11,443 nucleotides of DNA. It comes from Pseudomonadales bacterium (GTDB lineage Bacteria; Pseudomonadota; Gammaproteobacteria; Pseudomonadales; DT-91). Positions 1-7,087 of the stretch are shown one piece after another. A model generated the notes under the pieces. It ran no database searches and was not told where the DNA came from. It saw only the letters and a list, made by a program, of their open reading frames with translations. The stretch is taken from positions 1 to 11,443 of the forward strand of contig JABSRR010000086.1 of assembly GCA_013215025.1 (NCBI GenBank), read 5' to 3'. A program made the position numbers and the translations under genes. How positions within the stretch are numbered: the stretch's first letter is position 1; each line of letters starts with the position of its first letter.

Positions 1-655
1 TTTGCAGCTTCACATCGCGACCAGACTGCGTAACAAATTGGTCCTCAACCACGGCAAGGTTGCCAACAACCAGTGCAAATAAATAACAGGGCTTTTTAAA
101 GGGGTCATGCCAGCAAACCGTTCTAACACCATCGAGCACTGAATCCTGAATACAGTTACCATTCGACAACATGCGATTAAAACGCCCCTCAGGCGCTTGT
201 ATGGTAACCAAAAACTCACTCATCACATCGGGTCTATCGATAAAATAGGTGATTTTGCGAAAGCCCTCGGCCTCGCATTGCGTGCAATACATGCCGCGCG
301 AGTGGTATAAGCCTTCTAGTGAAGTGTTTTCAGCAGGAAAAATTTTGACTTTAGTGCTTAAGGTAAAGCTATCAGCTAGATACTTAGCTTGAATAATTAA
401 ATGCTCTGCAGTAACGGCATACTGATCCGAGCTTAAAGGCTTATCATCCACAGAGCAGGCTATTAGCTCTAATGATTGGCCATCAAGCTGTAAATCTTCC
501 AAGCGCTGCCGGCGCATTGTTAAATGGCAGCTCACCAGAGTGAATGCTGGCTGAATATCAAAATATAATTCGGTTCGATCAATCGTATAGGCAGGCGGCT
601 GATAATCGCTCAAATACTTAATTTCGGGTTGAGTCGCGGCGCTGGCTTCTTTCAT
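1..655 (-). CDS. pepN: Aminopeptidase N (PepN), N-terminal part, truncated by window edge
   Basis: This is the first 218 residues of a cytosolic zinc aminopeptidase of the M1 family, which removes N-terminal amino acids from peptides. The start and N-terminal beta domain are present. The Zn-binding HExxH and GAMEN motifs would lie beyond the left edge. Recognition rests on the conserved block CTQCEAEGFRKITYFIDRPD (about residues 124-143), whose Glu after CTQC corresponds to the substrate-binding Glu121 of E. coli PepN. It also rests on NTSLEGLYHS (110-119) and DPFKKPCYLFALV (184-196). The ATG at 653-655 has a good Shine-Dalgarno (GAGG, complement of 662-665) six bases upstream, placed inside the last codons of the upstream gene. 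That gene's TAG ends one base before this ATG, so translation is probably coupled. It is the last visible gene of the nadK operon. Identification is firm; full length (about 870 aa in E. coli) cannot be checked. Confidence 0.95.
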   Translation of the reverse strand, partial: MKEASAATQPEIKYLSDYQPPAYTIDRTELYFDIQPAFTLVSCHLTMRRQRLEDLQLDGQSLELIACSVDDKPLSSDQYAVTAEHLIIQAKYLADSFTLSTKVKIFPAENTSLEGLYHSRGMYCTQCEAEGFRKITYFIDRPDVMSEFLVTIQAPEGRFNRMLSNGNCIQDSVLDGVRTVCWHDPFKKPCYLFALVVGNLAVVEDQFVTQSGRDVKLQ

Positions 656-656
656 A

Positions 657-1490
657 CTAATCCTCAAGCACAGATAAATTTAGCTGATAGCCTGAATATT
701 TTCGCATATTTATTACCCCGCTATCTAAGATCAGGTACTGCCCTTTTATACCCATCAACTTGCCGACAAGCTCAGGGTTTTTATCCAAATTAAAGGACAC
801 CACCTTCGTTGGGTATTGCTCGACTGGAAAACTAATCTCGGTCGGCTCAGCATCTAAAATTCGGCTGATCGCTTGCAGCCCATACTTATCTTCAAGTGCT
901 TGCAAGTCAGCCGCCGCAAGATCAAATAAGCGGTCTCGCTCAGCTCGCATATCGAGGATGTCTACCTCGTTTTTTAACATTTTTCGCCAGTTAGTCTTAT
1001 CAGCGGTGTATTGCTTAAAAACAACCTCGCATAATCCTGACAGCTGTCGCGTGCTAACCCTTAAAATGGGTAGGGCTTGAATCGCACCTTGATCAATCCA
1101 GCGAGTGGGAATTTGCGAGCCACGGGTAATACCCACCTTAAGACCCGAGGAGTTAGCCAAATAGACATAATGATCAACAAAGCAGTTTTGCTCTGCCCAA
1201 TCAGGTTCGCGACAGCTGCCCTGCTCGAAATGGCATTTTTCTGGGCTAACAATACAGCTATCACACCGCGCTAACTTGCTGAAGCAGGGGTAGCAATAGC
1301 CCTGGTTAAAACTTTTTTTAGTTTTACGACCACAGTGCTGACAGTTGATTTGTTGCTGATAATCTATATGAATGGTGCGGCCAATTAGCGCATTGATATC
1401 AACTAGCTGATCGCCAATCGGTAAATGATACTGAACCTGATCAGGCAGCCATTCAGTATGCATTTTATTAATATTTCCAGAAGCTAACAT
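657..1490 (-). CDS. DUF2797 family protein with Zn-ribbon-like Cys cluster and GIY-YIG-like segment
   Basis: An uncharacterised cytosolic protein of the DUF2797 family, recognised from memory of family sequences. Numbering from the ATG at 1488-1490 (277 aa), it has Cys pairs at 50/53, 66/69 and 76/79 plus C86, C93 and C103, which suggests one or two zinc sites. A segment VYLANSSGLKVGITR follows (about 109-123), then Arg130 and Glu155, an arrangement resembling GIY-YIG nuclease-like domains. The open frame extends to an ATG at 1560-1562 (301 aa), but that start has no Shine-Dalgarno and overlaps the yeaC coding end by 62 bp. The chosen start lies just after the yeaC stop, has a weak GAG about 9 bases upstream, and begins with the GNINKM block that matches the usual family N-terminus. 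It sits between yeaC and pepN in one operon. Function is unknown; nuclease or nucleic-acid binding is inference only. Confidence 0.88.
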   Translation of the reverse strand: MLASGNINKMHTEWLPDQVQYHLPIGDQLVDINALIGRTIHIDYQQQINCQHCGRKTKKSFNQGYCYPCFSKLARCDSCIVSPEKCHFEQGSCREPDWAEQNCFVDHYVYLANSSGLKVGITRGSQIPTRWIDQGAIQALPILRVSTRQLSGLCEVVFKQYTADKTNWRKMLKNEVDILDMRAERDRLFDLAAADLQALEDKYGLQAISRILDAEPTEISFPVEQYPTKVVSFNLDKNPELVGKLMGIKGQYLILDSGVINMRKYSGYQLNLSVLED

Positions 1491-1500
1491 TGCTCGTATC

Positions 1501-1776
1501 TCAGTGCCATTTAATCGGTTTGGCTTGCTCAAGATTATCTGGTTTTGTGCTGCCGTCTTCATTATGACAGTTTGAGCCAGCCATATTTACAAAACCTACA
1601 CGCTGCTGATCGTCGAGATTATGTTCAATCTCATACGCGATAACGGCCTGCATCGCGTTTTCACGCTGTTCAGCAGAGACCGCTCTGCCATCGGGCCATT
1701 TACCAATTTCAATCGCACGTTTTAAATTTTGATAGATTTCAGGGGTAATATTTTGAATTAATTGTTTTAAGTCCAT
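1501..1776 (-). CDS. yeaC: YeaC-like DUF1315 family protein
   Basis: A small (91 aa) soluble protein of the DUF1315/YeaC family; no biochemical role is established. The family signature is visible near the N-terminus: TPEIYQNLKRAIEIGKWPDG (residues 11-30), then AEQRENAMQAVIAYEIEHN (35-53). The C-terminal end, PIKWH, looks like a natural family end, which supports the stop at 1501-1503 rather than a frameshift into the next gene. Length is close to E. coli YeaC (about 90 aa). No membrane segment or signal peptide is seen. The ATG at 1774-1776 has only a weak ribosome binding site. It lies 27 bp after the metallophosphoesterase stop and directly before the DUF2797 gene, consistent with co-transcription from nadK onward. 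I am confident of the family but not of any function. Confidence 0.88.
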   Translation of the reverse strand: MDLKQLIQNITPEIYQNLKRAIEIGKWPDGRAVSAEQRENAMQAVIAYEIEHNLDDQQRVGFVNMAGSNCHNEDGSTKPDNLEQAKPIKWH

Positions 1777-1803
1777 AGCTGTCTAAAACTCATTGATTGA
1801 CGG

Positions 1804-2826
1804 TTACATCGATAAGTCGTTTTCAATATCGATGGCGCGATTAACATCACTTTCTACGAAAACAAAATGTTTAGGGTCTAATATCGGCGAGCGAGTGTCG
1901 AAACAATAAGCGACAAGCTTACCATTGTTAACCGCTGAATAATCCAAGCAGGCGATATTCGCGGCAACCAGTGCTGGCTCGCCTTGCAGCCAATAGTGTC
2001 CAATAAATAAGGGCTTTTCGTGACTGGGATAATGACTTAAATGTGCCTGCTCTGCGGCATCGAGCCGTTGCGCTCGCATCTCAGCGGGCAGCGGGTCGGG
2101 TTGAAAGACGATATCATCATAACATTCTGCGTTTTCAGCCCAAAAATGTACCCTAAAGCTGCGTCTTTCAAAGCCATCACGGCTTTTAATAGAATAGCCA
2201 TGCGGTAACTTGAGACTGACGCCGCGCGTTAATCGTTCCACAGCTCTGGCCGCAACGGATGTATAGTCTGCACACTGCTGCACACGCTCAGGGCTAAGGC
2301 AATAACTGTTGAAACGCTGCCAATAAGCAGCAATCCGGGCTTGGTCCCAACAGGCATGCACAACGCGAAAATGCTCAAACTCTAGAAACAGCGGCAGGCG
2401 TGCAAACCAATCCAGATAGTCTTGCCATTCTTCAGGGTGAGCCGCAAATGCGTCTAAAGTTGCTTGAATTTGCTGTTGCGCTCTGGGATTGTGTGCACGT
2501 AAATACCCTTGCTCAAGCTTTGTAAAATAAGCGACCGCATTAAATTCGTGATTGCCAATTACGATGTGCGCAGCGCCCTGATCAACCATGGACCGCACTA
2601 TCGCCAAGGTTTCACGGATTTGCGGGCCGCGATCAATCACATCGCCGACAAAAATCACCTGCCGTTTCCCATCAGGGAAGTGATAAACACCAGCATGTTG
2701 ACGATAGCCTAACTTCAGTAGCAGCTGGGATAGAGCGTCGGCACAGCCGTGGACATCGCCAATAATATCGAATTGCGAGCAACGGGTTTCAATTAACAAG
2801 CTTTTGCCCCCAGGCGAGCTTGTCAC
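1804..2826 (-). CDS. PPP-type metallophosphoesterase (calcineurin-like)
   Basis: A dinuclear-metal phosphatase of the calcineurin-like / serine-threonine PPP superfamily, about 340 aa and cytosolic. The metal and catalytic motifs are intact and in the usual order: GDVHG (23-27), GDVIDRG (61-67), GNHE (91-94), a conserved His in VVHACWD (157) and GHYW (276-279). The ending around CLDYSAVNNGKLVAYCFD is typical of bacterial PPP-like enzymes. The substrate is unknown; protein phosphatase, dinucleotide hydrolase or nucleotidase activity are all possible. The start is uncertain. The longest frame begins with GTG at 2824-2826, overlapping the nadK end by 38 bp and lacking a clear Shine-Dalgarno. A TTG at 2797-2799 has a GGGGG run seven bases upstream and would reduce the overlap to 11 bp. 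Either start keeps the catalytic domain whole. The overlap with nadK suggests translational coupling. Confidence 0.88.
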   Translation of the reverse strand: MTSSPGGKSLLIETRCSQFDIIGDVHGCADALSQLLLKLGYRQHAGVYHFPDGKRQVIFVGDVIDRGPQIRETLAIVRSMVDQGAAHIVIGNHEFNAVAYFTKLEQGYLRAHNPRAQQQIQATLDAFAAHPEEWQDYLDWFARLPLFLEFEHFRVVHACWDQARIAAYWQRFNSYCLSPERVQQCADYTSVAARAVERLTRGVSLKLPHGYSIKSRDGFERRSFRVHFWAENAECYDDIVFQPDPLPAEMRAQRLDAAEQAHLSHYPSHEKPLFIGHYWLQGEPALVAANIACLDYSAVNNGKLVAYCFDTRSPILDPKHFVFVESDVNRAIDIENDLSM

Positions 2827-3679
2827 GGCAGGCAGAATAAAAGCTATGATCAGTGGGATGAATGAGTTTCAGCTTATGCGGCTTTTTATAAATATAAACG
2901 ACATCGCCCGGCTGCGCTTTTAAGCTTATATGACCGTCACAGGTAACGGTAGGCGATGTCGCCGTATCTTCAGAAATTCTCAGTTTAATTTCAGCATTAC
3001 CGTCGACCATGATGGGTCTTGCATTAAGCGAGTGCGGAAACATCGGCACTAGGCAAAGTGCATCAAGCTTGGGGTGCATTATTGGGCCGCCAGCTGATAA
3101 GGAATAGGCTGTGGAGCCGGTTGGAGTTGATACAATCAAACCGTCAGAACGTTGCGAGTAAACGAACTGTCCTTCTATTTCTAGTTCAAACTCCATCATC
3201 CGTGCAGTTTCGCCAGAGCTTAAGACTACATCATTAAAAGCACTGCCTTTCGCTACTGGCTCGCCGCCACGTTTGACCACCGCATCGAGCAGAAACCGTT
3301 GCTCAACTATATAGTCACCGGTAAGCACCTGCTCAACTTTAATTTCGATCTCATCCGGTGAGATATCGGTTAAAAAGCCTAAGCCGCCGCGATTAATACC
3401 AAGCACCGGCACTGACTGCGATGCCAGTTCGCGCGCTGCACCGAGCATGGAACCATCCCCACCCACGACAATAACGAGGTCACAGATCTCACCAATCAGC
3501 TTGCGGGTGCTGACCTGTAAACCGTGGTCAGGCATCAATGCGGCAATGTCTTTTTCTAAAACAACCGTCAGGTCGCGTGCTAGTAAAAACTGTTTTAGCA
3601 GTTTGACCGACTCTAAAACCTGCGTATTATCGGCAGCTAAACGACCAATAATACCAATATTGCGAAACTGATACTCCAT
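2789..3679 (-). CDS. nadK: NAD kinase
   Basis: Phosphorylates NAD+ to NADP+ in the cytosol, setting the NADP pool. At 296 aa from the chosen start it is close to E. coli NadK (292 aa). Key motifs are all present: GGDGS (73-77, with the catalytic Asp), NRGGLGFL (96-103), FNDVVL around Asn149-Asp150 (the 'NE/ND' motif), TPTGSTAY (185-192) and CDGH (247-250). The frame is open to 3736 (19 extra residues), but the ATG at 3677-3679 is preferred. It gives the family N-terminus FRNIGIIGR, has GGA about seven bases upstream, and lies downstream of a TATACT -10-like element that the longer version would contain. It is the first gene of a minus-strand operon continuing into the metallophosphoesterase, yeaC, DUF2797 and pepN. 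Nothing unusual is seen in the active site. Confidence 0.96.
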   Translation of the reverse strand: MEYQFRNIGIIGRLAADNTQVLESVKLLKQFLLARDLTVVLEKDIAALMPDHGLQVSTRKLIGEICDLVIVVGGDGSMLGAARELASQSVPVLGINRGGLGFLTDISPDEIEIKVEQVLTGDYIVEQRFLLDAVVKRGGEPVAKGSAFNDVVLSSGETARMMEFELEIEGQFVYSQRSDGLIVSTPTGSTAYSLSAGGPIMHPKLDALCLVPMFPHSLNARPIMVDGNAEIKLRISEDTATSPTVTCDGHISLKAQPGDVVYIYKKPHKLKLIHPTDHSFYSACRDKLAWGQKLVN

Positions 3680-3712
3680 ATCGATCCAAGCAGTGTGGTT
3701 AAATGGTTGACC

Positions 3713-3718
3713 AGTATA
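3713..3718 (-). promoter_or_regulatory. Candidate -10 element for the nadK operon
   Basis: The minus-strand hexamer TATACT (five of six matches to the sigma70 consensus) lies about 35 bases before the preferred nadK ATG in the 88-bp divergent region shared with the DUF1853 gene. No good -35 hexamer is found at 16-18 bp spacing, so it is only a candidate. Its position supports the shorter NadK start. On the plus strand a TATGAT at 3756-3761 could serve the DUF1853 gene but would leave almost no leader. Confidence 0.35.
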
Positions 3719-3767
3719 CAACAAAGCCAAGCGCACCGCTCAGAGTATTCGTGCGTATGATTTATCT

Positions 3768-4862
3768 ATGTCAGCCACACCCAACACCGATGCCGAGCTC
3801 GCCGCCATCAATTACGCTCTCGACTTAGTCGCGGCATTACAGTTACCCGAGCTAAGCAGATCAAATATTAGCCATGATGACTGCTACGGCACAACGCTGG
3901 CTGAAACACTAGACCGTGAGTTTGAACAACAGCAATGGCAGCCTGTTTTAGAGGTTATGCAGCATGACGAACTAAAAGCTGGCCGACGCTTACGGCTTGG
4001 GGTTTATTATGAAAGGCTGTGGCTACATTTATTTAATCAATACCCTAAATTGCAAGTATTGGTGGCAAACCTACAAGTATTTGAGAAGAAACAGACCGTA
4101 GGCGAGTTTGATTTTATCCTGCAGCGCGAGCAGCAGCTGATTCACCATGAGATTGCCATCAAGTTTTATCTCGATACCGCGGCACTGTTCAGCTCGCAAA
4201 CCTGGCATGCAGATTTTACAGCAGAAGATTTTCTACTAGGACCGAACAGCCAAGACAGCCTCTCAAGAAAATTTAGCCACACGTTAAATAAGCAGCTGAA
4301 GCTGGGCAAAACTCCAGCTGGCCGAGCCGCCATTCAACAAGCTCTAGGCAATCATGAAGCCATAGATTTGGATACGCTTAAAACCAGCTACTCGATAAAA
4401 GGCTATATTTTTCATCACATCACATCTTGCCCTTGGCAACAGCATAAGGCTTCACCACCTGCACTGTGGTTATATCTTGATGAAGTTGATTTGTTTGATC
4501 AGCAACTTTCAGCAACTGAATACGACTGGGCGATTTTGGCAAAGCCGGATTGGTTAAGTCAAATTCACCCTATCGCATCTATCGAGGTGATCGCGCGCCA
4601 GCAAGCCGTGAACAGCTGCGTCATCAAAGAGCGACTAAATGCCCTGCTGCACAACAAACGCAGCCCAATTATGTTAACTGCTTTCAGGCCATTGAGCGAA
4701 AGTACATATAAAAGTACACATAAAAGTAAACATATAGATACCCTGATAAGCGCGCTTAATCTTAACTTTCAGCAAGCAAATGAATTAGTTGAAGAAGTAT
4801 TTCGCTGCTTTATCGCACCGAGAACATGGCCTGGACTCGAGCAGCCCTTATTCAAATCTTAA
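3768..4862 (+). CDS. DUF1853 family protein, possible PD-(D/E)XK-like fold
   Basis: A 364-aa soluble protein of the DUF1853 family, of unknown function. Family hallmarks are RLGVYYERLWLHLF (76-89), then TVGEFDFIL (110-118), HHEIAIKFYL (126-135) and LLGPNSQDSLSRK (156-168). The order E82, GEFDF (E113/D115), E128 and K132 resembles the scattered acidic-and-lysine core of PD-(D/E)XK nucleases, but E128 and K132 are separated by three residues instead of the usual one. Nuclease activity is therefore inference. No signal peptide or membrane helix is seen. The ATG at 3768 has a poor ribosome binding site, and no better in-frame start exists close by. The gene diverges from nadK and converges with the gene ending at 4923. 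Near the C-terminus (about residues 311-322) a 12-bp in-frame tandem repeat gives a short Ser/Thr/Lys/His stretch. Confidence 0.87.
   Translation: MSATPNTDAELAAINYALDLVAALQLPELSRSNISHDDCYGTTLAETLDREFEQQQWQPVLEVMQHDELKAGRRLRLGVYYERLWLHLFNQYPKLQVLVANLQVFEKKQTVGEFDFILQREQQLIHHEIAIKFYLDTAALFSSQTWHADFTAEDFLLGPNSQDSLSRKFSHTLNKQLKLGKTPAGRAAIQQALGNHEAIDLDTLKTSYSIKGYIFHHITSCPWQQHKASPPALWLYLDEVDLFDQQLSATEYDWAILAKPDWLSQIHPIASIEVIARQQAVNSCVIKERLNALLHNKRSPIMLTAFRPLSESTYKSTHKSKHIDTLISALNLNFQQANELVEEVFRCFIAPRTWPGLEQPLFKS
4698..4733 (+). repeat. Three 12-bp tandem units inside the DUF1853 gene
   Basis: Three adjacent 12-bp units at 4698-4709, 4710-4721 and 4722-4733 follow the pattern RAAAGTAMAYAT with one to three differences between neighbours. 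They keep the reading frame and encode STYK-STHK-SKHI-like residues near the C-terminus of the protein. This looks like replication slippage in a tolerant loop. Confidence 0.8.
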
Positions 4863-4922
4863 GCCGTTCAGACTAGCAATTGTTAAGGCTCGTTATAACA
4901 ACTTATCTATGTTAGTTTTTAG

Positions 4923-6065
4923 TTAATATTTATCTGTAATCAAGCTCTGCGTTGAAAACAACTGCCGCTGATCTGCACGCAGCTCATCAATACCTGGCTT
5001 GAGTGCTCGCACATTGAAACCTTGCTGGCTTAAAAAATAACTGGCCATCTCTGCGCGATCTAAGCGATTTGAGTAACAGACATAATGCATACCAGAGTCT
5101 AAAACAGCCGACTTTAAAAAACTCAAATGCAGAGGTAGATGAATAGCACCTGCATAGTGACCGGCATTAAACTCTGCTTCAGTTCTAACATCAATGAAAC
5201 AGATGTTATTTGCCTTAGCATGTAAACATGTGTTTAAGCTTATATAGTTTACGTTTGGCTTCGCCAGCAAACTGAAGAAATCTTGCTGTGCTAATCGCAT
5301 CAGCTCACCATCTTGAGACATAATCACTGACGCATTGCGCGGCGCATTATTGACTAGCGCGTCCTCACCAAAGACATCACCTTGGTGCAACAGCGCTATT
5401 GGCTGCTCACCACTGTCTGATTGAAAAACTTTGGCTTCACCTGATTTTAAGAAATAACAGCAATCGCCTACATCACCCTGCCGGATAATACATTGCTGCT
5501 TACTAACTTTTACAGACTCGAATTTTTGTATGATTTGTTGAAGATTTAAAGGCGGCACCTTTAAAAACAGCTTCGACTCCAGCAAAGATTTTATCCATAG
5601 ATAATCCGCCTCTAAAGTAGCCTGATCAGCTATCTCCGCCAATATACACTTTGCTGCTAAGCCCCAGGCGAGTAAGCTTTCTAACTGTTTCGCCTCAACT
5701 TGCAGAATTTTGCTATCAGAGCGTGCGGTGACTGATACACGTTGCGTGCTGGCGGATATAAATGGCAAGGCTGCTTTTTCATCAAGGTGGGATAAACAAA
5801 AAATTTCACCGCTTAATGTGCGAATCTCTATCGAACCAAATAATAAATAATAGTAACAGTCTCGCTGTTCACCAGGCTGCATGAAGTTATTACCGCCGCT
5901 GGCGTTTAATACCTTAGCTGACAAGCACAGCTGCTGCATTTGCTTGGCCGAGAGTGCATTTAATGGAATAAGTCGCTGCCAAATACTGTCTGGCAACATG
6001 TCATGATTATTATCTTGCGTAACTTGGTTTTTTTGCGCTTCTTGCGTTTCTTGCTTTTCTTGCAT
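4923..6065 (-). CDS. Protein with two cyclic-nucleotide-binding domains and a C-terminal rhodanese domain
   Basis: A 380-aa soluble protein whose domains I read as a Gln-rich N-terminus (1-20), a degenerate cyclic-nucleotide-binding (cNMP) domain (about 32-135), a canonical cNMP domain (about 165-270) and a rhodanese domain (about 275-375). The second cNMP domain has an intact phosphate-binding cassette, FGEDALVNNAPRNAS (232-246), with the Glu and Arg that contact cyclic nucleotide phosphate and ribose. The first lacks this cassette. The rhodanese domain has IDVRTEAEFNAGHYAGAIHL (291-310) and the active-site loop HYVCYSNRLDR with Cys330, so sulfurtransferase chemistry is possible. There is no DNA-binding helix-turn-helix, so it is not a CRP-type regulator. 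The ATG at 6063-6065 is preferred over an upstream in-frame TTG at 6069-6071. It lies 16 bp after the PLP-enzyme stop and is probably co-transcribed with it. The biological role is unknown. Confidence 0.9.
   Translation of the reverse strand: MQEKQETQEAQKNQVTQDNNHDMLPDSIWQRLIPLNALSAKQMQQLCLSAKVLNASGGNNFMQPGEQRDCYYYLLFGSIEIRTLSGEIFCLSHLDEKAALPFISASTQRVSVTARSDSKILQVEAKQLESLLAWGLAAKCILAEIADQATLEADYLWIKSLLESKLFLKVPPLNLQQIIQKFESVKVSKQQCIIRQGDVGDCCYFLKSGEAKVFQSDSGEQPIALLHQGDVFGEDALVNNAPRNASVIMSQDGELMRLAQQDFFSLLAKPNVNYISLNTCLHAKANNICFIDVRTEAEFNAGHYAGAIHLPLHLSFLKSAVLDSGMHYVCYSNRLDRAEMASYFLSQQGFNVRALKPGIDELRADQRQLFSTQSLITDKY
6009..6062 (-). repeat. 9-bp coding tandem repeat at the N-terminus of the cNMP/rhodanese protein
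   Basis: Reading the minus strand directly after the ATG, six 9-bp units follow. The first three (6054-6062, 6045-6053, 6036-6044) are CAAGAA plus AAG, ACG or GCG. The next three are more diverged but keep CAA as first codon. They encode a Gln-x-x ladder (QEK QET QEA QKN QVT QDN). It looks like expansion of a low-complexity tail, not a folded segment. Confidence 0.8.
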
Positions 6066-6081
6066 AACCAATCAACATCGC

Positions 6082-7050
6082 TTAACTATTCATCAATATG
6101 GCGAGCTTTGACTGTAAATATCTCGCCCCCTGTAAACCGCCAGTATTCAGAGACAATACTCTAGCTGCTGGATTCTGCTGCATCCACTGAGTCACTGAAA
6201 AAAAATGTTTGGCATTATAAATAGGGTCTAAATCGTGACTGTACTTATACCTAAACTCCTGTAGGTAGCTGGCAAGACTCTGATTAACCTTACCGAAAGA
6301 TAAATTAAAACTATTGTTTAATAATTGAACTTCATACTCAGCGTTAGCATCTACAGAAAATTTATCAGCCATCTGTTGATGATTTTTTAACGCCAAGATG
6401 CCAAGTATTGGCTTCGATAATGCTCGCAGCGCCTGCTGCAGAAAGACGCCACTGCCTACGGGTAATGAAACATAATCAAAATCGGATAAGGATAATTGTT
6501 GCTCACTCAGGCTATGCAGCACAATCTTTCTAAGTAGCTGAACCGCTGCATCGTCATTGACAGTGTTTTGCCCGATAAAGTGGCTACCTCCCTCAGCAAT
6601 GAATAAAGCCTTGTTTATATCAATGCCATGCTGGGCGCAATATTCTTTAACCCTGACTAAATCATCGCGCTGGCTGTATTGCCAGTGCGAGAGAAAATAT
6701 ATGCTCGCATGCCACTGCTGCAGATCTGTTAAAGTTGGCGTCATAGCTTGTTCAGGATAGCCACGCACTAAAGCCGTAAAAGGAATATTAAGCTGATTAC
6801 ACAGGTATGCTAATGCGTGCAAATGATTAGAGTGACGTCCACCTAGACTTATAATCTGCTGATAATCATGCTGCTGAAAAAGGGATAAAAATGGCAATAG
6901 CTTAAATAACTTGTTACCCGAAATAATCGGGTGCATTTGATCTAGACGAATTTCACACCAGCGTTTTGATGACAAATCCAGCAGCTGACAATCAACTTTT
7001 ATATCATCGCACTGTTGCATAAAGCCTTGGAAAACTAGTGGATCAAGCAT
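6082..7050 (-). CDS. PLP-dependent enzyme of the ACC deaminase / D-cysteine desulfhydrase family
   Basis: A cytosolic fold-type II pyridoxal-phosphate enzyme (322 aa) of the 1-aminocyclopropane-1-carboxylate deaminase / D-cysteine desulfhydrase family. The PLP Lys is K47 in HPIISGNKLFKL. SLGGRHSNHLHALA (68-81) carries the Ser-Asn-His that normally contacts the substrate, D275-P-I-Y278 matches the family's catalytic Tyr region, and LNTGGLQG (301-308) is the C-terminal glycine loop. The usual phosphate-binding loop (GSGGT or GTGGT) reads VGSGVFLQQA here (198-207), a deviation from the classical enzymes. The family members release ammonia plus a keto acid or H2S, but the actual substrate cannot be told from sequence. 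The ATG at 7048-7050 lacks a clear Shine-Dalgarno, and M11 is an alternative. It lies 37 bp after the coiled-coil gene and 16 bp before the cNMP/rhodanese gene. Confidence 0.88.
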   Translation of the reverse strand: MLDPLVFQGFMQQCDDIKVDCQLLDLSSKRWCEIRLDQMHPIISGNKLFKLLPFLSLFQQHDYQQIISLGGRHSNHLHALAYLCNQLNIPFTALVRGYPEQAMTPTLTDLQQWHASIYFLSHWQYSQRDDLVRVKEYCAQHGIDINKALFIAEGGSHFIGQNTVNDDAAVQLLRKIVLHSLSEQQLSLSDFDYVSLPVGSGVFLQQALRALSKPILGILALKNHQQMADKFSVDANAEYEVQLLNNSFNLSFGKVNQSLASYLQEFRYKYSHDLDPIYNAKHFFSVTQWMQQNPAARVLSLNTGGLQGARYLQSKLAILMNS

Positions 7051-7087
7051 AATGTTTAAGTGTTTTAATTTTTAAATATTAAAGATT

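Noticed and set aside
10..219. Minus-strand 69-codon frame inside the pepN region
   Set aside because: The pepN frame, with clear family motifs, occupies the same strand in another phase through the window edge.
1491..1562. Long 62-bp coding overlap between yeaC and the DUF2797 gene
   Set aside because: The overlap exists only if the upstream ATG at 1560-1562 is used; that start lacks a ribosome binding site and the downstream ATG gives the family-like N-terminus.
3680..3736. 19-residue N-terminal extension of NAD kinase
   Set aside because: It would run through the promoter-like TATACT and has no counterpart in the usual NadK length.
4863..4922. Possible bidirectional terminator between the convergent genes (TTGTTA 4880-4885 with TAACAA 4896-4901)
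   Set aside because: The stem is all A/T except one pair per arm, the loop is ten bases, and the T-rich part starts more than ten bases later; not convincing as a terminator.
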